Source: JBKDZR01 sp047971485 (GTDB taxonomy: Bacteria; Pseudomonadota; Alphaproteobacteria; Rhodobacterales; Rhodobacteraceae). Taken from it: 50,962 nucleotides of DNA. The stretch lies in assembly GCA_047971485.1 (NCBI GenBank), contig JBKDZR010000091.1, positions 1 through 50,962 of the forward strand. Reading direction: 5' to 3'. Positions 24,859-33,448 of this stretch are shown here, piece after piece. The notes under the pieces are model-generated. The model had not been told where the DNA came from and ran no database searches. It saw only the letters and a program-made list of their open reading frames with translations. The number at the start of each line of letters is the position of its first letter. Positions within the stretch are counted from its first letter, which is position 1. Made by a program: the position numbers and the translations under genes.

Positions 24859-25721
24859 CAGCCCTGATCCTCGCGCAGCGCCAGGGCCAGGCGATAGACC
24901 GCGCGCCGGGGGGCGCCCAGGCGCTCGGCCACCTCGGCGGCGGCGTCCCGCAGGCTCAGGTCATTGGGCAGCGCGCGGAGGGCATCCAGAATGGCCTCCT
25001 CGCCAGCCTCTTCCGGCGCACCGGGACCGATCAGCACCACGATTTCGCCCTTGGGCGGGGTGGCCTTGATCCGCGCCAGAACCTCGGCTGCGGGGCCGCG
25101 CTGGACCTCTTCGAAGCGTTTGGTCAGTTCCCGGCACAGCGCCACGGGACGATCGGCACCACACGTATCGACGATGTCGGCCAGCAGCTTCTCCACCCGG
25201 CGCGGCGATTCATACAGCACCACCGTCACCCCCACCCCGGCCAAATCGGCCAGATCCCGCCGGCGCGCGCCCTGCTTCGCCGACAGGAAGCCGGCGAACA
25301 GAAAACGGTCGGTGGGCAACCCCGCCAGGGTCAGCGCAGCAATTGCCGCCGAAGGCCCCGGCGCGGTTGTCACAAGCCCGCCGGCCCCGGCCACATCCCG
25401 GGCCAGATCGAACCCGGGATCCGAAATCATCGGCGTCCCCGCCTCGGAGGCATAGGCCACGGACCGGCCGGCGGCGATCTCGGATATCAGGCGGCGGCGG
25501 ATGTCGGGCGCGCTATGGTCGTGGTAGCTGAGCACCGGACGATCGCCCAAAGGCACCCCATGGATGGACAACAGGTGTTTCAGCGTGCGGGTATCCTCGG
25601 CCGCCAGGATATCGGCAGAGGCCAGGATATCCAGCGCCCGCAGCGTAATGTCCCGGGCTGCCCCGATCGGCGTTGCCACAAGGTAAAGTCCCGCCGGTAA
25701 TGCGGACAATTCGTAATTCAC
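24858..25721 (-). CDS. rsmI: 16S rRNA (cytidine1402-2'-O)-methyltransferase
   Basis: This is a 287-residue tetrapyrrole-methylase-fold enzyme that methylates the ribose of C1402 in 16S rRNA. The signature GLYLVATPIGAARDITLRAL is near the N-terminus, followed by AAEDTRTLKHLL, YASEAGTPMISDPG, PGPSAAIAALTLAGLPTDRF and YESPRRVEKLL. It is divergent from the lipoprotein gene across 206 bp that should contain both promoters; I could not single them out. Confidence 0.96.
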   Translation of the reverse strand: MNYELSALPAGLYLVATPIGAARDITLRALDILASADILAAEDTRTLKHLLSIHGVPLGDRPVLSYHDHSAPDIRRRLISEIAAGRSVAYASEAGTPMISDPGFDLARDVAGAGGLVTTAPGPSAAIAALTLAGLPTDRFLFAGFLSAKQGARRRDLADLAGVGVTVVLYESPRRVEKLLADIVDTCGADRPVALCRELTKRFEEVQRGPAAEVLARIKATPPKGEIVVLIGPGAPEEAGEEAILDALRALPNDLSLRDAAAEVAERLGAPRRAVYRLALALREDQG

Positions 25722-25927
25722 GGTTGGCCCAGCCTCTTATCGCGCGTAGGTTCCTGCCTAGGACAGGGTCCGCCGGGCGACAAGCCCCACCGGGGCGGCG
25801 GCCAGCACGCCATACCAATGGGGCGGACTGACGGGCCACACCCCCGCGCCGGTTCGCAGGACCGGCTGGACAGGAACGACAAAGCGGACGGGACAGACCG
25901 ACCGGACCATAACGTACGAGGATTCTG

Positions 25928-27100
25928 ATGCGCGCCTCCATCCTACGCCCCCGCCGCACAATGTTGCGGTGGTTTGCGGCCTCCGCCGCCCTGCTGGCCG
26001 TTTCGGCCTGTGACCTGCCCGCAACCGGGGGGCTGGGCCAGCGCGGGACAGGCCGGGTGACCGTCGCGCTGCTGGTGCCGCAGGGCGCAGCAGACCCCGG
26101 GGTACAACAACTGGCGACCAGCCTGACCAATGCCGCGCAACTGGCCGTAAGCGAAGCCGCCGACCGTGGGGTAACGGTCAATCTGCGGGTCTATGACACC
26201 GCCGGATCAGCCGGCCAGACCGCCCAGGTCACCAGCCAGGCGCTGGCCGATGGCGCACAGGTGATTGTCGGCCCGCTCTATTCCCAGAACGCCAATGCCG
26301 CCGGCAATGTCGCCGCCGCGCGCCGGGTGCCGGTGATGACCTTTTCCAACACCCCCGCCGTCGCGGGGGGCAACGTGTTCCTGCTGGGCAATACCTTTGA
26401 CAATACCGCCGCCCGGCTGGTCAGCTATGCACGGGGTCGGGGACTGAACCGCTTCATGGTGGTCAATGGCGCCTCCACCGCCGAGGCCGCCGGGCGCGAT
26501 GCGATCGTGCGGGCCGTCCAGGCCCAGGGCGGGCAGGTGGTCAACACCACCAGCTTTCCCATGTCGCAAGAAGGGGTGACCGCTGCGGCACCTTCGATCG
26601 CGGACAATGCCCGCACCTCGGGGGCGCAAGCCGTGGTGCTGACCTCTGATCCGGCAACCGCCCTGCCCTATATCGCCCGCGCGCTGCCCGATGCCGGTCT
26701 GGGACCGAACGATACCCAGTTTCTCGGCATGACCCGCTGGGATCAGCCGGCTTCGGCCATGGCACTGCCCGGGTTGCAGGGCGGATGGTTCACCCTGCCC
26801 GACCAGCAGGCCGCCAACACCTTTGCCAACAAATACGCCGCCGCCTATGGCAGCGCCCCCGCCAATGTGATCACCTTCCTTGGCTATGACGGGGTCGCCG
26901 CCGCCGCCCAGCTGGCGGCCACCGGCAACTTCACCCCCGAAGCCCTGGCCGCCCAGGCCGGCTTTGACGGGGGCAATGGCACCTTCCGCTTCATGGCGGA
27001 TGGCACAAACCGGCGCGCGCTGGCCGTTGCGACCATTCAGAACAACTCTGCCAGGATCATCGATGCCGCGCCCAACAGACTTGGCAGCGCAGGGTTCTGA
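25928..27100 (+). CDS. LpoA-like lipoprotein, predicted penicillin-binding protein activator
   Basis: This is a 390-residue protein. The lipobox is LAVSAC with Cys28, so it is an acylated lipoprotein. The body is a type-1 periplasmic-binding fold (VTVALLVPQGA, QVIVGPLYSQNA, VPVMTFSNTP, TFLGYDGVAAAAQL) related to the C-terminal domain of LpoA/YraM; the N-terminal TPR domain of E. coli LpoA is absent. LpoA activates PBP1A from the outer membrane; whether this shorter form does so is inferred. GAGG six bases before the ATG supports the start. It overlaps glnD by 38 bases. Confidence 0.85.
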   Translation: MRASILRPRRTMLRWFAASAALLAVSACDLPATGGLGQRGTGRVTVALLVPQGAADPGVQQLATSLTNAAQLAVSEAADRGVTVNLRVYDTAGSAGQTAQVTSQALADGAQVIVGPLYSQNANAAGNVAAARRVPVMTFSNTPAVAGGNVFLLGNTFDNTAARLVSYARGRGLNRFMVVNGASTAEAAGRDAIVRAVQAQGGQVVNTTSFPMSQEGVTAAAPSIADNARTSGAQAVVLTSDPATALPYIARALPDAGLGPNDTQFLGMTRWDQPASAMALPGLQGGWFTLPDQQAANTFANKYAAAYGSAPANVITFLGYDGVAAAAQLAATGNFTPEALAAQAGFDGGNGTFRFMADGTNRRALAVATIQNNSARIIDAAPNRLGSAGF

Positions 27101-29876
27101 CCCCCGCGCCCCCGTTCCAGCCGGTCCCACCGGCAAGCTGATCCGTCCTGCGGCCGAAATCTTCGACCGCGGGGCCATTCGCGATGCCCTGGCCACCGCC
27201 GCCGCCGAGGCGAAAGACGCCCAGGATATGCGCAACCGCACGGTCAAGCTGCTGCTGGCCGCCCGCAAGGCCGGCATGCAGGCCATTGCCGACGGCATTG
27301 CCACCGCCCCGTTCGAAGCCCATGCCGCGACCCATGCCTATGCCTTTCTGACCGACGGGCTGGTCGAGGCCGCCTTTCACGTGGCTACCGAACACCTGCA
27401 CCGCCCCGGCACCGCCGGAACGGCCGAAACCATCGCCCTGCTGGCCGTCGGCGGCTATGGCCGGGCCCAGATGGCCCCCCATTCCGATGTCGACCTGCTG
27501 TTCCTGACGCCGTGGAAAGTAACCCCCTGGGCCGAGAGCGTGATCGAATCCATGCTCTATATCCTGTGGGACCTGCGGCTGAAGGTCGGCCATGCCAGCC
27601 GCACCGTCGCCGATTGCATCCGGCTGGGACGCGACGACTATACCATCCGCACAGCCCTTCTGGAGAACCGGTTCCTGTGCGGCCACCTCCCCCTGGCCGA
27701 AGAGTTACGCATCCGGCTGCGCAAGGACCTGTTCCGCAACACGGCCAGCGATTTCATCGAGGCCAAGCTTGAGGAACGCGCCACCCGCCACCGCAAACAG
27801 GGCGGTCAACGCTATGTCGTCGAACCGAATGTGAAAGAGGGCAAGGGCGGGCTGAGGGATCTGCAATCGCTCTACTGGATTGCCAATTACGTCCATAACA
27901 CCGACAGCGCCGCCGCCCTGATCGACAGCGGGGTGTTCACCTCGGAAGAACACGACATTCTGGAGAAGGCCGAGAACTTTCTCTGGGCGGTGCGCAACCA
28001 GCTGCACCTGATCACCGGGCGGGCGATGGACCAGCTGACCTTCGATCTTCAGGTCCAGGTAGCCGAGCGCCTGGGCTATACCCACCGCGGCAAACGCCCG
28101 GCTGTCGAGGTGTTCATGCAGGCCTATTTCCGCCACGCGACCCGCGTCGGCGACCTGACCCGCATCTTCCTGACTGCGCTGGAGGCCAACCATATCAAGC
28201 GCGCGCCGTCGCTGATGGGGTTCTTCAAACGCAAGAAACGGCTGAAACCCGGCTACAAGATCATGCAGAACCGCCTGATCTTCGAAAACGAAACCGCGTT
28301 CCTGGCCGACAAGCTGAACCTGCTGCGGATCTTCAACGAGGCCCTGCGCACCGGCTATCTGATCCACCCCGAGGCGATGCGCGTAATCGGCGCGCATCTG
28401 GACCTGATCGACGACGACATGCACAGCGATCCCGAGGCGGCCAAGGTGTTCCTCGGCCTGCTGCTGAAACACGGCAACCCGGAACGGGGCCTCAGGCGGA
28501 TGAACGAACTGGGCGTTCTGGGGGCCTTCATCCCCGAATTCCAGCCGGTCGTCGCGATGATGCAGTTCAACATGTATCACCATTACACGGTGGACGAACA
28601 TATCATCCAGTGCATCGCCACCCTCGCCCGGATCGAACGCGGCGAGTTGCGCGACAGCCTGCCTGTCGTCTCTCACATCATGGATCACGGCATTGATCGC
28701 AAGGTCCTGTATCTGGCTCTGTTCCTGCACGATATCGGCAAAGGCCGGGATGAGGACCATTCCATCCTCGGCGCCCGCATCGCACGGCGTGTCGCGCCCC
28801 GGCTGGGGCTGAAGCCCCAGGATGCCGCCACCGTCGAATGGCTGGTGCGCTATCACCTGCTGATGTCGGATATCGCGCAAAAGCGGGATATCTCGGATCC
28901 CCGCACGGTACGTGACTTTGCCAAGGCGGTGAAAACCCAGAAGCGGCTGGATCTGCTGACCGTGCTGACCGTCTGCGATATAAACGGCGTCGGTCCCGGG
29001 GTGTGGAACAACTGGAAAGCGGTTCTGATGCGCAACCTGTACCACCAGACCAGCGAGGCCCTGGCCAACGGTCTGGAAGAGGTCAACCGCGAAACCCGCG
29101 AGAATGAGGCCAAGGCCGCCCTGCGCGCCGAACTGGCCGATTGGGACCGGGCCAAGCTGCGGCTGGAAACGAGGCGGCATTATGGCCCCTACTGGCAGGG
29201 ATTGCAGACCGAGACCCAGATGGTCTTTGCCCGCCTTCTGGACGGGATCGACACCAGCGAGATCCGCATCGACCTGACCGAGGACAAGGGGCGCGACGCC
29301 ACCCGGGTCTGCTTTGCCATGGCGGATCACCCCGGTATTTTCGCCCGGCTGGCCGGATCCCTGGCCTTGGTCGGCGCCAATGTGGTCGATGCACGGACCT
29401 ACACATCGAAAGACGGTTACGCGACGGCGGTGTTCTGGATCCAGGATGTCGAGGGCACGCCCTATGCCCCAGACCGTCTGTCGCGCCTGCGCGGGATGAT
29501 CGAAAAGACCCTGGGCGGCGAGGTTCTGCCGCGCGAAGCCATGGTCACCCGTGACCGGATCAAGAAACGCGAACGCGCCTTTCGCCATCCGACCCAAATC
29601 CATTTCGACAATGAAGGATCGGATATCTACACGATCATCGAGGTGGATACCCGTGACCGGGCCGGCCTGCTTTACGATCTGGCGCGCACCCTGTCCGAGG
29701 CCAATCTCTATATTGCCACCGCCCAGATCGCGACCTATGGCGCACAGGCTGTGGATACCTTTTACGTCAAGGACATGTTTGGCCTGAAGATCATGGGACA
29801 CGGAAAACTGGCCACCTTGGAACGGCGCCTGCGCGACGCGATCGAACGCGGGGCCAACAAGGCCGCAACCGCATGA
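27063..29876 (+). CDS. glnD: Bifunctional uridylyltransferase / uridylyl-removing enzyme GlnD
   Basis: This is a 937-residue nitrogen sensor that uridylylates and de-uridylylates PII proteins according to glutamine. The nucleotidyltransferase site is GGYGRAQMAPHSDVDLLFL at about residues 130-150. A helical region follows, then the HD hydrolase domain with LFLHDIGKGRDEDHS, and two C-terminal ACT domains (FAMADHPGIFARLAGSLALV and EVDTRDRAGLLYDLARTL). ATG at 27063 follows AGGA at six bases and lies inside the preceding gene. The stop overlaps murJ as ATGA. Confidence 0.95.
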   Translation: MPRPTDLAAQGSDPRAPVPAGPTGKLIRPAAEIFDRGAIRDALATAAAEAKDAQDMRNRTVKLLLAARKAGMQAIADGIATAPFEAHAATHAYAFLTDGLVEAAFHVATEHLHRPGTAGTAETIALLAVGGYGRAQMAPHSDVDLLFLTPWKVTPWAESVIESMLYILWDLRLKVGHASRTVADCIRLGRDDYTIRTALLENRFLCGHLPLAEELRIRLRKDLFRNTASDFIEAKLEERATRHRKQGGQRYVVEPNVKEGKGGLRDLQSLYWIANYVHNTDSAAALIDSGVFTSEEHDILEKAENFLWAVRNQLHLITGRAMDQLTFDLQVQVAERLGYTHRGKRPAVEVFMQAYFRHATRVGDLTRIFLTALEANHIKRAPSLMGFFKRKKRLKPGYKIMQNRLIFENETAFLADKLNLLRIFNEALRTGYLIHPEAMRVIGAHLDLIDDDMHSDPEAAKVFLGLLLKHGNPERGLRRMNELGVLGAFIPEFQPVVAMMQFNMYHHYTVDEHIIQCIATLARIERGELRDSLPVVSHIMDHGIDRKVLYLALFLHDIGKGRDEDHSILGARIARRVAPRLGLKPQDAATVEWLVRYHLLMSDIAQKRDISDPRTVRDFAKAVKTQKRLDLLTVLTVCDINGVGPGVWNNWKAVLMRNLYHQTSEALANGLEEVNRETRENEAKAALRAELADWDRAKLRLETRRHYGPYWQGLQTETQMVFARLLDGIDTSEIRIDLTEDKGRDATRVCFAMADHPGIFARLAGSLALVGANVVDARTYTSKDGYATAVFWIQDVEGTPYAPDRLSRLRGMIEKTLGGEVLPREAMVTRDRIKKRERAFRHPTQIHFDNEGSDIYTIIEVDTRDRAGLLYDLARTLSEANLYIATAQIATYGAQAVDTFYVKDMFGLKIMGHGKLATLERRLRDAIERGANKAATA

Positions 29877-31444
29877 AACCCATCCGTCTGTTGCGCGGTT
29901 TCCTGACAGTGGGCGGCTGGACCATGGCCAGCCGGGTGCTGGGCTTTGTGCGTGACGCCTTTATCGCGGTGGTGCTGGGATCGGGGCCGGTGGCCGAGGC
30001 CTTTCTGGTCGCCTTTTCCCTGCCCAACATGTTCCGTCGCTTCTTTGCCGAGGGCGCCTTCAACATGGCCTTCGTGCCGCAATATTCCAAGCGGGTCGAG
30101 GCCGGCGACGATCCCGAAGGCTTTGCCGCCGAGGCGTTTTCCGGCATGTTGAGCGTCCTGATCCTGTTTGCCCTGGTCGGCATCCTGGCCATGCCACTGC
30201 TGGTCACGGCCATGGCCAGCGGGTTCATCGGCGACGCGCGTTTCGCGCTGGCCACCGATATGGGGCGGATCTGTTTCATCTATATCCTCTTCGTATCACT
30301 GGCCGCGCTGCTGGCCGGCATGCTGAACGCCTATGGCCATTTCGCCGCCGCCGCCGCCGCGCCGGTGGCGCTGAACGTCATTCTGGTTGCGGTTCTGTTC
30401 GCTTTTGGCGGCACGGACGGATCCGCGACCGGGCCAGCGGCGGTTCGGGCCGGGCGGGCCCTGGCCTGGGGCGTGGTCTGTGCCGGCGTAGCGCAATGCG
30501 CCATCCTTTATGTCGCGGCACGTCGGGCCGGGATCGCGCCGCGCCTGGTGCGCCCCCGCTTCACCCCCCGGATGCGGCGTTTGCTGGTGGTGGCCACCCC
30601 GGCGGCCCTGGCGGGCGGGGTGGTACAGGTCAACCTGCTGGTCGGGCGTCAGGTCGCCAGCTTCTTTGAGGGCGCAGTGGCCTGGCTGGCCTATGCCGAC
30701 CGGCTGTATCAGCTGCCGCTTGGGGTGGTGGGCATCGCCGTGGGTGTGGTTCTGCTGCCTGACCTGTCACGACGTCTGGCGGCAGGCGATGCAGCGGGCG
30801 GGCGCTTTGCCCTGTCGCGGGCGGGCGAACTGTCCTTGGCCCTGACCATCCCGGCCGCCGTGGCGCTGGTGGTGATCGCCGAGCCGCTGATCTCGGTCCT
30901 GTTCCAGCGCGGCGCCTTTGACGCCACCGACAGTGCCCACACCGCCCTGGCCGTGGCGATCTATGGCGCGGGTCTGCCGGCCTTTGTGCTGCAAAAAGTG
31001 CTGCAACCGGTCTATTTCGCACGTGAGAACACGCGCAGCCCGTTTCGCTTCGCCCTTGTCGCCATGGGGGTCAATGCCGGGCTGGCCGCCGGGCTGGCCC
31101 CGGTCATGGGCTGGTCGGCGGCCGCCATCGGCACCACCCTGGCCGCTTGGGCGATGGTCTGGCAATTGTGGCGCGGCACCCGCGAGATGGGCAATGTAGC
31201 GCATTTCGACGATCGCTTTCGCCGCCGCCTGCCCCGCCTCATCCTGGCCTCGGCGGTCATGGGGGCCGCCCTTTGGATCGGCGCGCTGTGGCTGGATGGG
31301 CCTCTGCACAGCGCCGGGATCCGCTATGGGGCGCTGGCCACCCTGATCGGCATCGGCGCGGTGGTCTATTTCACCGCTGCCCATGTCACTGGCGGCATGC
31401 CCCTGGGCGAGTTCCGCGCCGCCCTGCGCCGCAAACCCCGCTGA
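29873..31444 (+). CDS. murJ: Lipid II flippase MurJ
   Basis: This is a 523-residue MOP-superfamily membrane protein with about 14 hydrophobic segments. It moves lipid II across the inner membrane for peptidoglycan synthesis. The opening FLTVGGWTMASRVLGFVRD and SLPNMFRRFFAEGAFNMAFV are the hallmark N-terminal blocks; LYQLPLGVVGIAVGVVLLPD is the conserved segment in the second half. It overlaps glnD by four bases, so the LpoA-like gene, glnD and murJ form one operon. It is convergent with the rhomboid-like gene. Confidence 0.96.
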   Translation: MKPIRLLRGFLTVGGWTMASRVLGFVRDAFIAVVLGSGPVAEAFLVAFSLPNMFRRFFAEGAFNMAFVPQYSKRVEAGDDPEGFAAEAFSGMLSVLILFALVGILAMPLLVTAMASGFIGDARFALATDMGRICFIYILFVSLAALLAGMLNAYGHFAAAAAAPVALNVILVAVLFAFGGTDGSATGPAAVRAGRALAWGVVCAGVAQCAILYVAARRAGIAPRLVRPRFTPRMRRLLVVATPAALAGGVVQVNLLVGRQVASFFEGAVAWLAYADRLYQLPLGVVGIAVGVVLLPDLSRRLAAGDAAGGRFALSRAGELSLALTIPAAVALVVIAEPLISVLFQRGAFDATDSAHTALAVAIYGAGLPAFVLQKVLQPVYFARENTRSPFRFALVAMGVNAGLAAGLAPVMGWSAAAIGTTLAAWAMVWQLWRGTREMGNVAHFDDRFRRRLPRLILASAVMGAALWIGALWLDGPLHSAGIRYGALATLIGIGAVVYFTAAHVTGGMPLGEFRAALRRKPR

Positions 31445-31489
31445 GGGCGGCCAAGCAAGCCGCACCCCAAAAGGGCAGGAAGCCCCCGG

Positions 31490-32167
31490 TCAGCGGTTGC
31501 GCAACCTGTCGCGCAACCGTGCCAGCCCCCCCGGCGCGACCAACGGGGCCAGGGCGAACCCGGCGGCAAACCCGGCCAGATCGGCCACCCAGTCATTCGA
31601 TGATCCGAAAATCAGCCCGAACAGCAGTTGCACCCCCAGCAGCACCCCGATCAGCCGGAACGCCATGATCTGTTTTTCCCCCAGCGCGCCCAGCCGCAGC
31701 CACAGCAGATAGGTATAGCCACCGATCAAGCCGTACACACCGGGATAGCCCCCGACCAACGGATAGGGATCGTTCAGCACGCCGCCATAAACCAGCGCCC
31801 CGACCATCGCCGCCACAAAGAACAGCACCAGCACCGAGATCTGGCCAAAGGCCTCGGCCACCATCTTGCCCATGGCCAGGATGAACACGCATACGAACAG
31901 CGCATGGGTAAAGCCGAGATGCAGCAGCGGATAGCTGACAAAGCGCACCAGCAACTCGGGCGGAAAGCGGCGCTGCTGGATCATCCAGTCCAACACATCG
32001 CCGAAAAAGGCATAGTTGCGCACCGCCTGGGCCCGCCAGCCAATGCCCCCCGCCCCGCCCAGCAAACCGCGCTCGGCCAGACCGAACATGGCCTCGACCC
32101 CGAAGATGATCACGGCCAAGGCCACCACCAGCGGCGGCAGGGGATTGACGGGCGATTGTCCGGACAT
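31490..32167 (-). CDS. Rhomboid-fold membrane protein lacking catalytic residues (predicted pseudoprotease)
   Basis: This is a 225-residue protein with about six membrane segments. It has the rhomboid layout: SYPLLHLGFTHALF with His83 and His88 in the second core helix, then a glycine-rich helix and a last helix with GF..GF. The glycine helix reads GGYPGVYGLIGG (139-150), where active rhomboids have GxSG; no serine occurs between residues 111 and 189. The last helix reads WVADLAGFAAGF, with Asp196 where the catalytic His is expected. Proteolysis is therefore unlikely; a binding or quality-control role like other inactive rhomboids is possible. The start is supported by GAGGA. It is divergent from trpS. 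Confidence 0.83.
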   Translation of the reverse strand: MSGQSPVNPLPPLVVALAVIIFGVEAMFGLAERGLLGGAGGIGWRAQAVRNYAFFGDVLDWMIQQRRFPPELLVRFVSYPLLHLGFTHALFVCVFILAMGKMVAEAFGQISVLVLFFVAAMVGALVYGGVLNDPYPLVGGYPGVYGLIGGYTYLLWLRLGALGEKQIMAFRLIGVLLGVQLLFGLIFGSSNDWVADLAGFAAGFALAPLVAPGGLARLRDRLRNR

Positions 32168-32249
32168 GGCTTTCCTCGCGACACATTGACGGCATGTGAC
32201 GGCCCCGATAAGCGACGAGCGATCAAAACGCCAGACAGGAGAGCGCGCG

Positions 32250-33308
32250 ATGACGGATGCGGTCCAAACGCCATCCAGCGAAACGGGCAAGGCCAATGCG
32301 GGGTTCACCCCCCGGGTGTTCAGCGGCATTCAGCCCACCAACCACCTGCAACTGGGCAACTACCTGGGCGCGCTGCGCCGGTTTGCCGGGTTGCAGGACA
32401 GCGGCATGGAGACGGTCTATTGCATCGTCGATCTGCATGCGATCACCACATGGCAGGATCCGGCGGATCTGGCCCGGGCCACGCGCGAGCTGGCCGCCGG
32501 TTATATCGCCGCCGGTGTCGACCCTGAACGTTCAATCCTGTTCAACCAAAGCCAGGTGCCCGAGCACGCGCAGCTGGCCTGGGTGTTCAACTGCGTGGCG
32601 CGCATGGGCTGGCTGAACCGGATGACCCAGTTCAAGGACAAGGCCGGGAAGAACCGCGAAAATGCCTCGACCGGGCTGTTCGTCTATCCCAACCTGATGG
32701 CCGCCGACATCCTGGCCTATCACGCCACCCATGTCCCGGTGGGCGAGGATCAAAAGCAGCACCTGGAACTGACCCGCGACATCGCCATCAAGTTCAACAA
32801 TGACTATGGGGTGGACTTTTTCCCCGTTACCGAACCGATGATCGAAGGCGCGGCCACCCGGGTCATGTCGCTGCGCGATGGCAGCAAGAAGATGTCGAAA
32901 TCCGATCCCTCGGACATGAGCCGGATCAACCTGACCGACGATGCCGACACCATCGCCCAGAAGATCCGCAAGGCCAAGACCGACCCGGAACCCCTGCCCG
33001 AGGATGTCGCCGGTCTGGCCGATCGGCCCGAGGCGCGCAACCTGATCAACATCTATGCCGCCCTGTCGGACAAGACCGCAGATGAGGTGATGCAGGACTG
33101 CGCCGGCCTGCCGTTTTCGGTGTTCAAGCCGCAACTGGCCGATCTGGCCGTCTCGGTCCTATCGCCGATCACCCTGCGGATGAATGAACTGATGCAGGAC
33201 CAGGCCGAAATCGACCGCATCCTGGCGCGTGGCGCCGAAAAGGCCCGGGCCATCGCTGCCCCGATCCTGGACGACGCCTATCGCATCATCGGCATGGTTC
33301 GCGGCTGA
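32250..33308 (+). CDS. trpS: Tryptophanyl-tRNA synthetase
   Basis: This is a 352-residue class I aminoacyl-tRNA synthetase. The HIGH-like motif is in SGIQPTNHLQLGNYLGAL near residue 26, and the KMSKS motif is in GSKKMSKSDPSD. The substrate region has YCIVDLHAITTW and VPVGEDQKQHLELTRDIA. ATG at 32250 follows CAGGAG and gives a normal length; earlier in-frame codons lack support. An upstream stretch of about 80 bp separates it from the divergent rhomboid-like gene. Confidence 0.97.
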   Translation: MTDAVQTPSSETGKANAGFTPRVFSGIQPTNHLQLGNYLGALRRFAGLQDSGMETVYCIVDLHAITTWQDPADLARATRELAAGYIAAGVDPERSILFNQSQVPEHAQLAWVFNCVARMGWLNRMTQFKDKAGKNRENASTGLFVYPNLMAADILAYHATHVPVGEDQKQHLELTRDIAIKFNNDYGVDFFPVTEPMIEGAATRVMSLRDGSKKMSKSDPSDMSRINLTDDADTIAQKIRKAKTDPEPLPEDVAGLADRPEARNLINIYAALSDKTADEVMQDCAGLPFSVFKPQLADLAVSVLSPITLRMNELMQDQAEIDRILARGAEKARAIAAPILDDAYRIIGMVRG

Positions 33309-33448
33309 TCCCAGCGCGGCGCTGCACCGGGCGGCGCCGCACCCTGGCCGTCTGGCCAAGCGCTCTGGCCAATCGCCGACGATCCACCTACTCTTGCGCA
33401 AACGACGCGGGGCCGTTCCCCGTACCGCGCAGCAAGATGAGACATGCG

